Shown one piece after another: positions 1-9,219 of a stretch of DNA of 64,000 nucleotides (the first letter of the stretch is position 1; every line of letters begins with the position of its first letter). The stretch is from the NCBI RefSeq assembly GCF_003148665.1, contig NZ_QGGQ01000010.1, forward strand, positions 1 through 64,000, written 5' to 3'. Made by a program: the position numbers and the translations under genes. The notes beneath the pieces were generated by a model. That model did no database searches. It was not told the DNA's origin and was given only the letters and a program-made list of their open reading frames with translations. The DNA comes from Maribacter polysiphoniae. Lineage in GTDB: Bacteria; Bacteroidota; Bacteroidia; Flavobacteriales; Flavobacteriaceae.

Positions 1-1444
1 ATATACATATGATTCTGGCAATAAGCTATTGAAGGTGGATGATAATACGACCAGCAATCTAAAGGATGAGGGTTTTAAGGACGGTGCCAATACCACCACC
101 GAATATACTTATGACACCAACGGCAACATGAAGACCGATGCCAACAAGGGCATAACAGGTATTACCTACAACCATCTGAATTTACCTACGCAGGTAACCC
201 TAAATTCTGGGAATATTTCCTATATTTATGATGCCACCGGCGTAAAGCTAAAAAAGACAGTGAGTACGGGAACCACCACGGAATATGCAGGCAACTACAT
301 CTATGAAGGTGGTGTTCTACAGTTCTTTAACCATACGGAAGGCTATGTAGAACCTAATGGCAGCTCATGGGACTATGTATACCAGTACAAGGACCACTTG
401 GGCAATATTCGTCTCTCCTATAGTGATGACAACAATAATGGCAGTATTGCCACTAATGAAATTAGGGAGGAGAACAATTACTATCCTTTTGGACTTGAAC
501 ATAAAGGGTACAATAATGTCATAAATGGTACTGAACATCCATATACTTACAACGGAAAAGAGAAGCAAGAAGAACTTGGATTGAATTGGATGGATTATGG
601 AGCAAGAAATTATGATGCTGCTTTAGGACGTTGGATGAATATTGATAATCTTGCAGAACAATATAAAACTTCTTCACCTTATCATTATGCAGGAAATAAT
701 CCAGTTTTAAACTATGACATTGATGGTAATGAGTTTACTGATGCTGCTTGGGAATGGGTTAATAAATTGATTGCAGATGTCAATAGTAGACAAGAACGCA
801 ATAATGAAAAGATTGCGGATAAGCAGGCTCAATTAGCAGAAGGAGGTTTATCTAAAGGAAAGACAAGAAGGCTTAATAGACAAATAGGTAGACTTCAAGG
901 TAATAATGCCGACCTTGAAAATGTTCGAGGAGAAGTAGCGACTTTAGCTGCATCTGACCAAATCTATGATGTAGTAGAAGATAGTGGAGGAACTGAAAGA
1001 GACTTAATTGGAAACTCTTCAACTACAAATTCAACAAGTTTTAATTTTGGTAATGGTAACGTTGAAATTACGGTATCTAGTGGTACAGGACTTGATTTAT
1101 TCGCACACGAATTAAAACACGCTTATCAGTTTGAAATAGGAGAAATAAGTTTTGGACCTAAAAGACCAGATTTTATTTTTGGCATTGATAAGCAGGATGA
1201 ATTAGCTGGTTATCAGAGAGGAGCTTTGTTTGGAGGAACGAATATTACTTCTACTAAAGATTTAGGAGATAGTTATGATATTTTACCTAATGGTTCGTCT
1301 AATTTTAATAGTATAAAATGGATTAGACAAGCGTTACAATACCCAACAGCAGCAGAACAACAAAAAAGGCTAAAGCAAGTTGCTACATCCTTTAGGCACG
1401 CATTTAGAGTTAATAATAAAACATATTATAAAAAGAAAAAATAG
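1..1444 (+). CDS. Rhs-family protein, C-terminal part, with metallopeptidase-like tip (5' end outside window)
   Basis: The frame is open to the left edge, so this is the 3' end of a larger gene. YD-type repeats (for example TYDTNGNMKTD, YIYDATG) lead into the Rhs core signature (DHLGNIRLSY, YYPFGLEHKGYN, YNGKEKQEELGL, YGARNYDAALGRWMNID, SPYHYAGNNPVLNYDIDG). In this family the core ends a shell that encloses a variable C-terminal toxin. The roughly 230 residues after the core are variable: a charged helical stretch (about 240-300 in the visible part), then a segment with HELKH, an HExxH zinc-site motif, followed by YQFEIGEISFG. I infer a metallopeptidase-type effector. The 3' half is more AT-rich than the Rhs part, as expected for a swapped tip. 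The next gene, one base downstream, is the expected position for an immunity gene. Toxic activity is inferred, not shown. Confidence 0.85.
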   Translation, partial: YTYDSGNKLLKVDDNTTSNLKDEGFKDGANTTTEYTYDTNGNMKTDANKGITGITYNHLNLPTQVTLNSGNISYIYDATGVKLKKTVSTGTTTEYAGNYIYEGGVLQFFNHTEGYVEPNGSSWDYVYQYKDHLGNIRLSYSDDNNNGSIATNEIREENNYYPFGLEHKGYNNVINGTEHPYTYNGKEKQEELGLNWMDYGARNYDAALGRWMNIDNLAEQYKTSSPYHYAGNNPVLNYDIDGNEFTDAAWEWVNKLIADVNSRQERNNEKIADKQAQLAEGGLSKGKTRRLNRQIGRLQGNNADLENVRGEVATLAASDQIYDVVEDSGGTERDLIGNSSTTNSTSFNFGNGNVEITVSSGTGLDLFAHELKHAYQFEIGEISFGPKRPDFIFGIDKQDELAGYQRGALFGGTNITSTKDLGDSYDILPNGSSNFNSIKWIRQALQYPTAAEQQKRLKQVATSFRHAFRVNNKTYYKKKK

Positions 1445-1445
1445 A

Positions 1446-1865
1446 ATGAAATTAAAAATAGTTGTTTTATTAATAACGTGTTTTACGTTGTTTAGTTGTG
1501 GAAGTATTAAGCCTGGTGTCTACAAAACTACTTGCGAGTTATATCATAGTCCAGCTCTTATTTTAATACTCAATAATGATGGGACTTTTCAATATATTAG
1601 AACATATGTTGATGAGAAAATAACAGGAAAATGGAAAAGAGAAAATGATATTTTGATATTGGAAGCAGATTATTTTAAATTACAAGAAGAAGGGAAAGTA
1701 GAACCATTGTACAAGTTTACAGAGTCAGAGGGAAATGATATGTATAAAATCAAAGGAAATAAGTTACTCGTATATTCATCAAATGAAGGATATAATAGTA
1801 AATGCCATTTGATACGTATTAGTGATGATACAAAAAAGTTTAAAGATTATAAGCTGCCAAAATAA
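1446..1865 (+). CDS. small lipoprotein, candidate immunity protein of the Rhs effector
   Basis: A 139-residue protein starting at the ATG at 1446, one base after the Rhs stop codon. A longer in-frame start at 1380 would lie inside the Rhs gene and lacks the signal peptide. The N-terminus MKLKIVVLLITCFTLFSCG is a lipoprotein signal with the lipobox cysteine at residue 18. The rest looks like a small lipocalin-like or META-like beta domain (GTFQYIRTYVDEKITGKWKRENDILIL). Position and spacing suggest it neutralises the metallopeptidase tip of the Rhs protein, and a lipoprotein location would fit a toxin acting in the periplasm or envelope. The alternative is an unrelated orphan lipoprotein; I recognise no family. 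Confidence 0.75.
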   Translation: MKLKIVVLLITCFTLFSCGSIKPGVYKTTCELYHSPALILILNNDGTFQYIRTYVDEKITGKWKRENDILILEADYFKLQEEGKVEPLYKFTESEGNDMYKIKGNKLLVYSSNEGYNSKCHLIRISDDTKKFKDYKLPK

Positions 1866-1881
1866 GAGTATTGAATCGTAC

Positions 1882-1907
1882 AAAACCGCCCAAGTGGCGG
1901 TTTTTTT
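1882..1907 (+). terminator. Rho-independent terminator after the Rhs/immunity pair
   Basis: Stem AACCGCC / GGCGGTT with a 5-base loop (1884-1902), followed by a run of seven T. It lies 17 bases after the lipoprotein stop codon. Confidence 0.8.
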
Positions 1908-2851
1908 ATGCTTTTTAGGAAGCGATAAGATTAGATAGATTATCCTTTAACTTCTTTTTAGAAATAAGCGAACCTGCTCTGCGAAGTTTTTAACTTCGTA
2001 GCGTATTGAGTAAGCGATAAGAGTAAGAAATAAATTAAAGAAGAAACCACAGCAGTAATGTTGTGGTTTTTTTGTAGAAGTTGTTTTTAATTTTAAATTA
2101 AACGATGTTTAGATAACCACGCTCTGTGAAGTCTCTACCATAGGCAGATAAATGTTACTCCCCGCTCTGCGAAGTTTGCATCTTCGTAGCGTTTTGAGTA
2201 TGAAATAAAGAGAAGAACCACAATAGAAATATTGTGGTTTTTTTATGCATTAAAAGGAAGCCATATTTTTATCAAAAAAATCCTTGAACCCCGCTCTGCG
2301 AAGTTTTTAACTTCGTAGCGTATGATTTATACTTCACTCATCATTTTTGTTTATTTTCATAGTATGTTCAATACCGACGGCTTTAAAATACGAGACCAAA
2401 ACAAACCACATTTTGTAAAGTTTACAGCCCCGCTCTGCGAAGTTAGCAACTGCTGAAGACAACACCGTTTTGAAAATCGATGATATCGGTTTTTTAGGTT
2501 AGGAAACGTTTGGTTTTCTTTACGGTTAGGCCACCAGTTACAAACTGGCGGGAGCGAGGGTAGCAGGGGATGGTATATAGCGATATGTTCAATGGGGGAT
2601 TTCATATGATATTCCTACAAACTTCAATTGTCTTGGGGTATATCGGACTCTGCGAAGTCTGTGACTACATGGTGCAGTATAAAGTACCACTGAACCATTG
2701 GGTTTCATAGAAATACCGCCTGGAATGTCCTTTGGTAACCGTTAGAATACAAAAGCTGTAATTCGTCTAAATTATCCCAATTTTATAGTACTTTTCTTTC
2801 ATATTTCCTAAATTAGTGAAAGAATAAAAACAACCATAATCAACTACCTTT
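1908..2851. repeat. gene-poor tract with REP-like palindromes in irregular tandem copies
   Basis: Three full copies of a 28-base unit, GCTCTGCGAAGTT-N-AACTTCGTAGCG (the middle copy has CTTCG instead of AACTTCG), lie at 1976-2003, 2164-2191 and 2293-2320. Each can fold as a short hairpin (CGAAGTT/AACTTCG). Degraded or half copies start near 2120, 2432 and 2646. The first two full copies are followed 40-50 bases later by a second hairpin ending in T-runs (AACCACA...TGTGGTT, 2045-2072; AACCACAATA/TATTGTGGTT, 2217-2243), giving a loose period of about 170 bases. Unit size, palindromy and the nearby transposase-like fragment suggest REP elements. Apart from that fragment I see no credible gene here. 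The 82-residue minus-strand open frame at 2357-2605 is antisense to it and looks accidental. Confidence 0.6.
2364..2456 (+). pseudogene. N-terminal fragment resembling a REP-associated tyrosine transposase
   Basis: From the ATG at 2364 the plus strand reads MFNTDGFKIRDQNKPHFVKF and then runs into a REP-like half copy (GCTCTGCGAAGTT at 2432) and a stop codon at 2454. Small Y1 (REP-associated) transposases of Bacteroidota typically begin with a short lead followed by IRDQ...HFVTF(T/A)V. The match is short and judged from memory, and no catalytic HUH motif or tyrosine remains. If right, this is a dead remnant interrupted by the repeat family it may once have moved. Confidence 0.4.
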
Positions 2852-5800
2852 TTGAAAAAATCCCTTGCTTTTTTGCTCTTGATCAGCTGTTTTTATGTTT
2901 CCTTAGCTCAGAACAGGGCTAATATTTGGTATTTCGGATATAGGGCTGGGTTAGACTTTAATAGTGGTGTTCCTGTAACTTTATTGGATGGGCAATTGTT
3001 TACACGGGAAGGCTGTGCCTCTATGTGCGATAATTATGGCGGGTTGTTGTTCTACACAGATGGTATAAGTGTTTATAATAAAAACCATATGCTTATGCCC
3101 AACGGTACAGGGCTTTTAGGGGATAGTTCATCCACGCACTCTGCAATCGTGGTACCTAAACCAGATACGTTGAGTGAATACTATATTTTTACGGTAGATG
3201 ACTCTTTTGGAGATGATGGCTTACGATATTCCATAGTTGATATGTCCTTGGATGGCGGTCTCGGGGATGTTACCTCAAAAAACATTCAACTGGAGAGCAA
3301 AATTCCTGAAAAAATAGTGGCCTACAAAATTACAGGAACTGACGATTATTGGGTGGTTTCCCAAAGATACAACAGTAATGATTTTTTAGCTTTCAGGGTT
3401 TCCGGAAGTGGCGTTGATCACGTACCCGTTATAAGCTCTTCCGGGATTGGTAATGGCCCAAAAGATAGGCCAACTAGCCAAATAAAGATATCTTTGGACG
3501 GGAAACGATTGGCAACTGCAAACGGATGGGAAGTTCAGGTTTTCGACTTTGACGAAACAACTGGGAAAGTCAGCAACCCTATCACCTTATTGCCCAATAT
3601 CAGTAGTTATGGGGTGGAGTTCTCGCCAGATGGCAATTTGTTATACGTTTCTTATTACAGCGGGGTATGCCAGTTCAACCTTGGCGCAGGTTCGGAAACC
3701 GATATTGAAAACTCCAAAGTAATCTTACAATCCAGCGTAGAAGCATTTGGTTCACTGCAATTGGGCCCCGATGAAAAAATATACGGGGTTAAAGTAGAGC
3801 GAGAGTATTTAGACGTTATCCATAACCCAAATGAATTGGGTGTGGCCTGTGGGTATCAATATGATGATGTATATTTAGGTGGTAGACTGGGATTTTTAGG
3901 GTTACCCACGTTTATCTCAAATATTCATACCCTAACAAGTGATGTATTGTACCAAGGTGAATGTTTCGGTGATACCACTGAGTTTTCCTTGGACATTCAA
4001 GAAGCGGCGACAACGATCCTTTGGGATTTTGGGGACGGTAATACTTCGTCCTTAGAAGCTCCCACACATAGTTATGCTACTCCTGGAACTTACACATTGA
4101 CAGTAACTGCCGATTTTTCCGGGGTACCTTTAAATGAAACCATTGACCTCACTATTTATGAAACCCCTATCGCTAATGTTGCAGTAGATGAGGAAATTTG
4201 TCATTATGAAGATGGTTATTCTTTTGATCTTAGTACAAAAGATACAGAGATTTTAGGGGGTCAAGATCCAAACAATTTTTCAATTGATTATTTTGGGACA
4301 CAGCAAGATGCTGACAATAACACCAATGCCCTTAGCACCAGCTTTGATTTTGATATAGGAAGTACAACGGTTTATGCAAGGGTATCAAATAAACAGAACG
4401 GTCAATGTTTTGAAACCTCAAGCTTTGATATATTGATTAAACGAACACCTGATTTATTGGCCGTACCTGATAGTACGGTTTGTGATGATGATGGTGATGG
4501 CCTCTACACTTTTGACTTAAGTGCTTGGGATGAGCTGATTGCCCCGGCCATGACCAATGTAAATGTTAGTTATCATGCTTCACAGACGGATGCAGATACA
4601 AACCTTAATCCGCTGCCCATCAATTATACCAATGCTACAGCGACCGAGATCATTTATTTCCGCATTGAGAATACTACCTATCCAGAATGTTACCAAGTAG
4701 GTAATTTTAAATTGGAGGTCATTGGGCAGGTGATTGCAAATCAACCTGCCGATTTGGAGTATTGTGATGATAATAATGACGGGCAGGCGGTATTTGACCT
4801 GACCCAAGTGGAAGCGGAAATCATAGGGGCGCAAAATGCTTCGAGTATAAATATAAGCTACCATGAAACCCAAATAGATGCCGATGCCAATTTGAATGCG
4901 TTGTCACCGACCAATTATATCAGCACTTCGTATCAGAAGACGATTTTTGTGAGGGTATCCAATACCTCGGATACCTCTTGTTACGACACGACTTCGTTTC
5001 AATTGAACATTTTTGATTCACCTATTGTCCCCACTGTTTCGGATGGGTTGGTTTGTGATGATGATAATGATGGTCAGTACACATTTGATCTATCTCAAAA
5101 AAGTAATGAAATCTTGGCCAGCACCATCGGTAATTCGGTTTTGTTTTATGAAACGCAACAGGATGCGGAATTGGACCAAAATAGAATAGCGGGAACATAT
5201 CAAAATATTTCCAATCCACAGACCGTGTATTTTAGATTGGAAAACACCAATAACCCTAGTTGTTTTAATTTTGGTTCATTTGAACTACAGGTTTATGATA
5301 CACCATCTGCGAATAGGCCAACGGATATTATTGTCTGTGATGTGAATGAAACCGGAATTCAGGTTTTTGATCTATCTATAAAAGACAGCGAAGTTTTGAA
5401 CGGACAGGATCCAACTTTGTACACTGTAAGTTATTTTGGGAACCAAACCGATGCGATAACTAATGAGAATTCATTGACAAAACAGTCCTATACCAATTCC
5501 GCCACTCAGGAAACCCTCTATGCAAGAATCCAGAACAACGCCATAGAAACTTGCTATGATACCACTAGTTTTGTGCTCATCGTGAATCCTTTACCACAAC
5601 CAGGCCTAGAGGAAACTTATGTGATATGTCCCGATAGTCCGGAATTGATTATTGATGGAGGTGATTTTGATAGTTGGACCTGGCGGGATGATAACAATAT
5701 TGAAATTGGCAATGAAAGGATCATAAACATACCCTCAATAGGTGATTTCAGTTTAACGGTCACTAGAACACTAAACGGGGCCAGTTGCGAACAGACCGTT

Positions 5801-6289
5801 TTATTTGAAGTTTTATCCTCTGGGGCTCCTGATGATTTCACCACGGAAATAACCGGTTTCTCGGATAGTACAACCATTCAGATAGATGCTATCGGAGTAG
5901 GGGAGTTCGAATATTCAGTTGACGGGGAGAATTTTCAGGAAAGTAATCGTTTTGAAGTCTTTCCTGGGGAATATACGGTTTACGTGAGGGATAAGTTATT
6001 ATGTAGGACCTTAAGTAAGGAAATTATTGCCATGGGCTATCAAAAATTCTTTACCCCCAATGGTGATGATACAAATGATTATTGGAACATCATAGGTGCA
6101 GCTAACCATCCGGGATCCCAATTGTTTATTTATGACCGCTATGGGAAATTATTGAAACAAATCAACCCCTTAGGTCAAGGTTGGGACGGCACTCACAATG
6201 GAACACAGTTACCTTCTTCAGACTATTGGTTCCGATTCATATATGATGGGGGCAAGGTGTTTTCGGGGCATTTTTCGTTAAAAAGATAA
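2852..6289 (+). CDS. large secreted protein with PKD domain and T9SS type-B (gliding-motility) C-terminal sorting domain
   Basis: A 1145-residue protein; the start is a TTG at 2852, chosen because it gives a clean signal peptide (MKKSLAFLLLISCFYVSLAQ). Residues about 20-370 form a beta-propeller-like region seen in flavobacterial cell-surface proteins (RANIWYFG at the start, LSLDGKRLATANG, FSPDGNLLYVS). A PKD domain follows (ILWDFGDGNTSSLEAPTHSYATPGTYTLTV, about 390-435). Then come five or six repeats of about 90 residues, most with VCDDDxDGxxxFDLS followed later by YFRxxNxxxxxCY. The C-terminus carries the type-B sorting domain (FFTPNGDDTNDYWNI, LFIYDRYGKLLKQI, GWDGTHNGTQLPSSDYWFRF). Such proteins cross the outer membrane by the type IX system and stay on the surface or are released. 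Substrate or partner is unknown. Confidence 0.9.
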   Translation: MKKSLAFLLLISCFYVSLAQNRANIWYFGYRAGLDFNSGVPVTLLDGQLFTREGCASMCDNYGGLLFYTDGISVYNKNHMLMPNGTGLLGDSSSTHSAIVVPKPDTLSEYYIFTVDDSFGDDGLRYSIVDMSLDGGLGDVTSKNIQLESKIPEKIVAYKITGTDDYWVVSQRYNSNDFLAFRVSGSGVDHVPVISSSGIGNGPKDRPTSQIKISLDGKRLATANGWEVQVFDFDETTGKVSNPITLLPNISSYGVEFSPDGNLLYVSYYSGVCQFNLGAGSETDIENSKVILQSSVEAFGSLQLGPDEKIYGVKVEREYLDVIHNPNELGVACGYQYDDVYLGGRLGFLGLPTFISNIHTLTSDVLYQGECFGDTTEFSLDIQEAATTILWDFGDGNTSSLEAPTHSYATPGTYTLTVTADFSGVPLNETIDLTIYETPIANVAVDEEICHYEDGYSFDLSTKDTEILGGQDPNNFSIDYFGTQQDADNNTNALSTSFDFDIGSTTVYARVSNKQNGQCFETSSFDILIKRTPDLLAVPDSTVCDDDGDGLYTFDLSAWDELIAPAMTNVNVSYHASQTDADTNLNPLPINYTNATATEIIYFRIENTTYPECYQVGNFKLEVIGQVIANQPADLEYCDDNNDGQAVFDLTQVEAEIIGAQNASSINISYHETQIDADANLNALSPTNYISTSYQKTIFVRVSNTSDTSCYDTTSFQLNIFDSPIVPTVSDGLVCDDDNDGQYTFDLSQKSNEILASTIGNSVLFYETQQDAELDQNRIAGTYQNISNPQTVYFRLENTNNPSCFNFGSFELQVYDTPSANRPTDIIVCDVNETGIQVFDLSIKDSEVLNGQDPTLYTVSYFGNQTDAITNENSLTKQSYTNSATQETLYARIQNNAIETCYDTTSFVLIVNPLPQPGLEETYVICPDSPELIIDGGDFDSWTWRDDNNIEIGNERIINIPSIGDFSLTVTRTLNGASCEQTVLFEVLSSGAPDDFTTEITGFSDSTTIQIDAIGVGEFEYSVDGENFQESNRFEVFPGEYTVYVRDKLLCRTLSKEIIAMGYQKFFTPNGDDTNDYWNIIGAANHPGSQLFIYDRYGKLLKQINPLGQGWDGTHNGTQLPSSDYWFRFIYDGGKVFSGHFSLKR

Positions 6290-6363
6290 GGAACAATCCC
6301 CTAAGAAGATGGTTGATACAACACAAAAGGCATTTTTTCGTTAATCCTGTAAGAATCTTACAT

Positions 6364-7083
6364 ATGCGATCTAAACATTATTTAATGCTTTGGGCATTAC
6401 TGATAATTTCATGTGGCCCTATAAAGGAATTGGGCGGTACACAAAACAATACCCCTTCGTTAGGAGCTATTGGAAAGGAACATAAGTCAATATTGAACAA
6501 AAAATTTGAGCAAATCGGATCCCCAAAAATAGAGGAAGGGATTACTATATCCGTTTTGGAAATTCCTTTTACTAAATCCGAATTCAAGACATATGTACAG
6601 TATAAGAAGGGGAGGGGTGAGGAATCTAATTTGGTCTTTACTGATTCGATTGCATCAAAACCGGAGTATCTTAAGCTGAATATATCGGATAAAATAAACC
6701 TACTGACCCAATTGAACAATGAAAATAATTCGAATGTGCGATCGTATTTAGCAAATGACGGAGAATATACTATAGTAACCGAAATATCCCTTTTGGCAAA
6801 CGAAAATTTAACCGACCGATTAAAAAAGGCAGAGCATGTTTTTTTGGTCGAGGACAACAACGGACTTCTGATTCTTGAGATTCTTGAAAGCAACCAACGA
6901 ACGATAGTAAAATGGTCAGATTTGGAGATTTTTGATTATGGACTTTCTGGTTTTTGTTGGGGAAAAAATCGTTATGGAAACTTGGTGATCAAGACCATTA
7001 ATGGGGATAATTCAGGTTGCCCTAAGGGGACGGAAAAAAAACCGAGTAAACTAAATGACATTAAACCGTACTTAAAATTATGA
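6364..7083 (+). CDS. putative lipoprotein, first gene of a T2SS/T4P-like operon
   Basis: A 239-residue protein; the ATG at 6364 is preferred over an upstream in-frame start at 6313 because it gives a lipoprotein signal (MRSKHYLMLWALLIISCG, cysteine at 17). The rest is charged and soluble, without a domain I recognise. It contains FTKSEFKTYVQYKKGRGE and a cysteine pair near the C-terminus (GFCWGKNRYGNLVIK, SGCPKGTEKKPSK). The stop overlaps the start of the next gene (ATGA), so it opens a tightly packed operon running to the GspF-like gene. I infer a periplasmic or outer-membrane accessory role in that machine. Confidence 0.7.
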   Translation: MRSKHYLMLWALLIISCGPIKELGGTQNNTPSLGAIGKEHKSILNKKFEQIGSPKIEEGITISVLEIPFTKSEFKTYVQYKKGRGEESNLVFTDSIASKPEYLKLNISDKINLLTQLNNENNSNVRSYLANDGEYTIVTEISLLANENLTDRLKKAEHVFLVEDNNGLLILEILESNQRTIVKWSDLEIFDYGLSGFCWGKNRYGNLVIKTINGDNSGCPKGTEKKPSKLNDIKPYLKL

Positions 7084-7472
7084 GGAATATTTTAAAAATC
7101 ATGTTTTGTACACTACTTGTTGTTTCCATGGGTTCTTGCGAGGATATATTGGAGGTTGTGGACATTTCTGACGAACCGGTTGTTTTATTGGCCCCGGCAG
7201 AAGGTGTTATTGTCACGGACAGTTTGGTGAGTTTCAATTGGAACGGCATAGATGAGGCCGACGCCTATTTAATACAAGTAGCAACTCCCAGCTTTGAAAA
7301 TGCCTCCCAGATTCTTTTAGACAGTGTAATGGTCATAGACAGTACCTTTCAAGGAACTAGAATATCAAAAGTTCTCTCGAACAATGATTACCAGTGGCGT
7401 GTGCAAGCTTATAATAGTGGCTATCAAACAGAATTCAGCACACACACATTCAGTGTTTCCAATACCGATTAA
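7080..7472 (+). CDS. lipoprotein with one fibronectin type III-like domain
   Basis: 130 residues, starting in a 4-base overlap with the preceding gene. Lipoprotein signal MRNILKIMFCTLLVVSMGSC with the cysteine at 20. Residues about 35-128 look like an Fn3 fold: VLLAPAEGVIVTDSLVSFNW, then GIDEADAYLIQVATPSF, then NNDYQWRVQAYNSGYQTEFS, with the usual W near strand B and YQWRVQA near strand F. Such modules bind other proteins or carbohydrate. It probably works at the envelope with the secretion/pilus-like genes that follow. Confidence 0.7.
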   Translation: MRNILKIMFCTLLVVSMGSCEDILEVVDISDEPVVLLAPAEGVIVTDSLVSFNWNGIDEADAYLIQVATPSFENASQILLDSVMVIDSTFQGTRISKVLSNNDYQWRVQAYNSGYQTEFSTHTFSVSNTD

Positions 7473-7483
7473 CAGATGTACCT

Positions 7484-7951
7484 GTGAAGAAAAACCACAA
7501 AACATATCTACTATTGGCCTTGGTGCTTGGTATTTGGGGCATTATTGCCTTCAAGATTATTTCCGCAGTAAACCCACCTGCTGAGAAAACTAATGTGATG
7601 GCTACTAATGACAGTTTTGTTCCTGCAAAAATTAAGGCAAGGGATACCTTTAGTATCGTGGCCAACTACCGAGATCCTTTTTTGGGAACCATGCCTAAAA
7701 GTCTTAAAAAAAGTAAATCTCGAAAGGGAATTATAAAAAAGAACCCCATTCCCGACAAGAATATTATTTATACAGGTTTTATTACGGAAAGCACCTCAAA
7801 AAAAAACATTTTCTTCTTAACAATAGACGGCCAACAACAAATGATGTCAAAGAACGATATAATTCAAGATGTTAAACTTATTTCAGGCAATACCGATAAG
7901 GTTAGGATAAGATATAAAGGCAGAACCAAAACCATCTACTTAACGGAATGA
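7484..7951 (+). CDS. GspC/PilP-like inner-membrane component
   Basis: 155 residues from a GTG start at 7484, 11 bases after the previous stop. One N-terminal membrane helix (about residues 8-27, LLLALVLGIWGIIAFKIISA), a linker containing YRDPFLG, and a C-terminal beta domain (IIYTGFITESTSKKNIFFLT, KNDIIQDVKLI, KVRIRYKGRTKTIYL). The single helix, DPF motif and a short C-terminal domain with G..N..V..I pattern match the plan of PilP and of the GspC homology region, which link the inner-membrane platform to the secretin. Sequence similarity is too weak to name it more firmly. The stop overlaps the next start by 4 bases. Confidence 0.55.
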   Translation: MKKNHKTYLLLALVLGIWGIIAFKIISAVNPPAEKTNVMATNDSFVPAKIKARDTFSIVANYRDPFLGTMPKSLKKSKSRKGIIKKNPIPDKNIIYTGFITESTSKKNIFFLTIDGQQQMMSKNDIIQDVKLISGNTDKVRIRYKGRTKTIYLTE

Positions 7952-9219
7952 AATGGAATCTGAAAATAAAGGCAGGGGCGCTACAATTCGTATTGTTCAT
8001 AGGTGCGATAATCGCGGTTTTACTCATGGCCTTTGTTTTGATTACCTACATCCACAATTTTTTTGGTAAAATAACGGCATTGACGATAGACATTGTCCAA
8101 CAAGCCGATTTTGCAATGGGCTATTCTCTAAGTAAACCTATGCGTAGAGGAGAATCCATTGACTTTAGTGCGTTGGATAATCCCAATATCCATGTAATTA
8201 TAGAAAAAGAGTTTTGGGGTATTTTGGAAAAACGGACTTCTACGGCAAGTTTTGATAAAATAGAGTATTCCAAAACGGCCTTTATTGGCCAAAATTATCC
8301 AAAAGGAATGAATGCCCTTAATTTACGGGATAAACAAAGGCCCCTGGTACTGGCAGGAACTACCAGAATTATGGGAGATGTGCTGCTTCCTGCCCAAGGA
8401 ATCCGTATGGGGAATATTGCAGGCAACTCATATAATCAAGACCAGCTTGTGTACGGGAGGGAACAAACAAGTAGTAGTACTTTACCAAAATTGGATCAAG
8501 GATTATTACAACAGATAGATAGATTATTGAATGAAGATTTTCAATTGAACAAACAAGTCGTCACTTTAAAACCCGAGGCAGAAATTAGAAACTCATTTAA
8601 AGAAGAGACGCTATTCATTATGGATGATGTTGTACAATTGGAAAACAATACTTTGGTTGGAAACATAGTAATTTATGCCAGTCGTAAGATTATCGTTGAA
8701 TCCAGCACTTATTTGGCGGACGTGGTATTGGTAGCTCCAGAAATCATTATTAAGGATAGGGTTCAAGGTTATTTTCAGGCCATTGCCAAAAAGAGTATCC
8801 ATGTAGGTAAGAATTGTGCATTGGCATATCCAACAACCTTGGTGGTAAAGGAAGATGCAAAGGGGAATAAAACGGTAAATACAACGAAAACGCCAAAGAT
8901 TTTTTTAGATACCAATGTAGTCGTAAATGGCATGCTTTTGTATTTAGATACTTCGGAAGAAGGGTCGAATTCACCTCAAATCAGGATTTCGAACGGGTCG
9001 GTGGTAAATGGAGAAATTTATTGCTCCAAAAACTTGGAACTCAAAGGTACCGTTAATGGTAATGTTACCACAGATGGGTTCATAGCCATGGAAAATGGGA
9101 GTATATATCAAAACCATCTATACAATGGAACCATAAATAGTACCATATTGCCTACGGAGTATTCTGGTATACTCTATGAAAATGAAGCCCATAAAAAAGT
9201 AATGAAATGGTTGTATTAA
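7948..9219 (+). CDS. membrane-anchored bactofilin-like protein of the T2SS/T4P-like operon
   Basis: 423 residues. N-terminal helix at about 10-34 (ALQFVLFIGAIIAVLLMAFV), which could also be read as a PilX-type minor pseudopilin start, although no prepilin cleavage motif is present. The C-terminal half (about 205-400) is a run of short parallel-beta repeats resembling bactofilins (NNTLVGNIVIYASRKIIVE, STYLADVVLVAPEIIIKDRV, NGSVVNGEIYCSKNLELKGTVNGN). This suggests a polymer-forming or beta-helix part exposed in the periplasm or pilus. It overlaps both neighbours, so it is translated with the prepilins. Confidence 0.55.
   Translation: MKWNLKIKAGALQFVLFIGAIIAVLLMAFVLITYIHNFFGKITALTIDIVQQADFAMGYSLSKPMRRGESIDFSALDNPNIHVIIEKEFWGILEKRTSTASFDKIEYSKTAFIGQNYPKGMNALNLRDKQRPLVLAGTTRIMGDVLLPAQGIRMGNIAGNSYNQDQLVYGREQTSSSTLPKLDQGLLQQIDRLLNEDFQLNKQVVTLKPEAEIRNSFKEETLFIMDDVVQLENNTLVGNIVIYASRKIIVESSTYLADVVLVAPEIIIKDRVQGYFQAIAKKSIHVGKNCALAYPTTLVVKEDAKGNKTVNTTKTPKIFLDTNVVVNGMLLYLDTSEEGSNSPQIRISNGSVVNGEIYCSKNLELKGTVNGNVTTDGFIAMENGSIYQNHLYNGTINSTILPTEYSGILYENEAHKKVMKWLY

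Noticed and set aside
1976-2320. CRISPR array
   Set aside because: Units are palindromic, spacing is irregular (about 130-190 bases) and no cas genes are present.
2357-2605. 82-aa minus-strand frame in the repeat tract
   Set aside because: It crosses the repeat and is antisense to the transposase-like fragment; proline-rich composition looks accidental.
6378-6893. 171-aa minus-strand frame
   Set aside because: Antisense to the lipoprotein gene at 6364, which has a clear lipobox and operon overlap.
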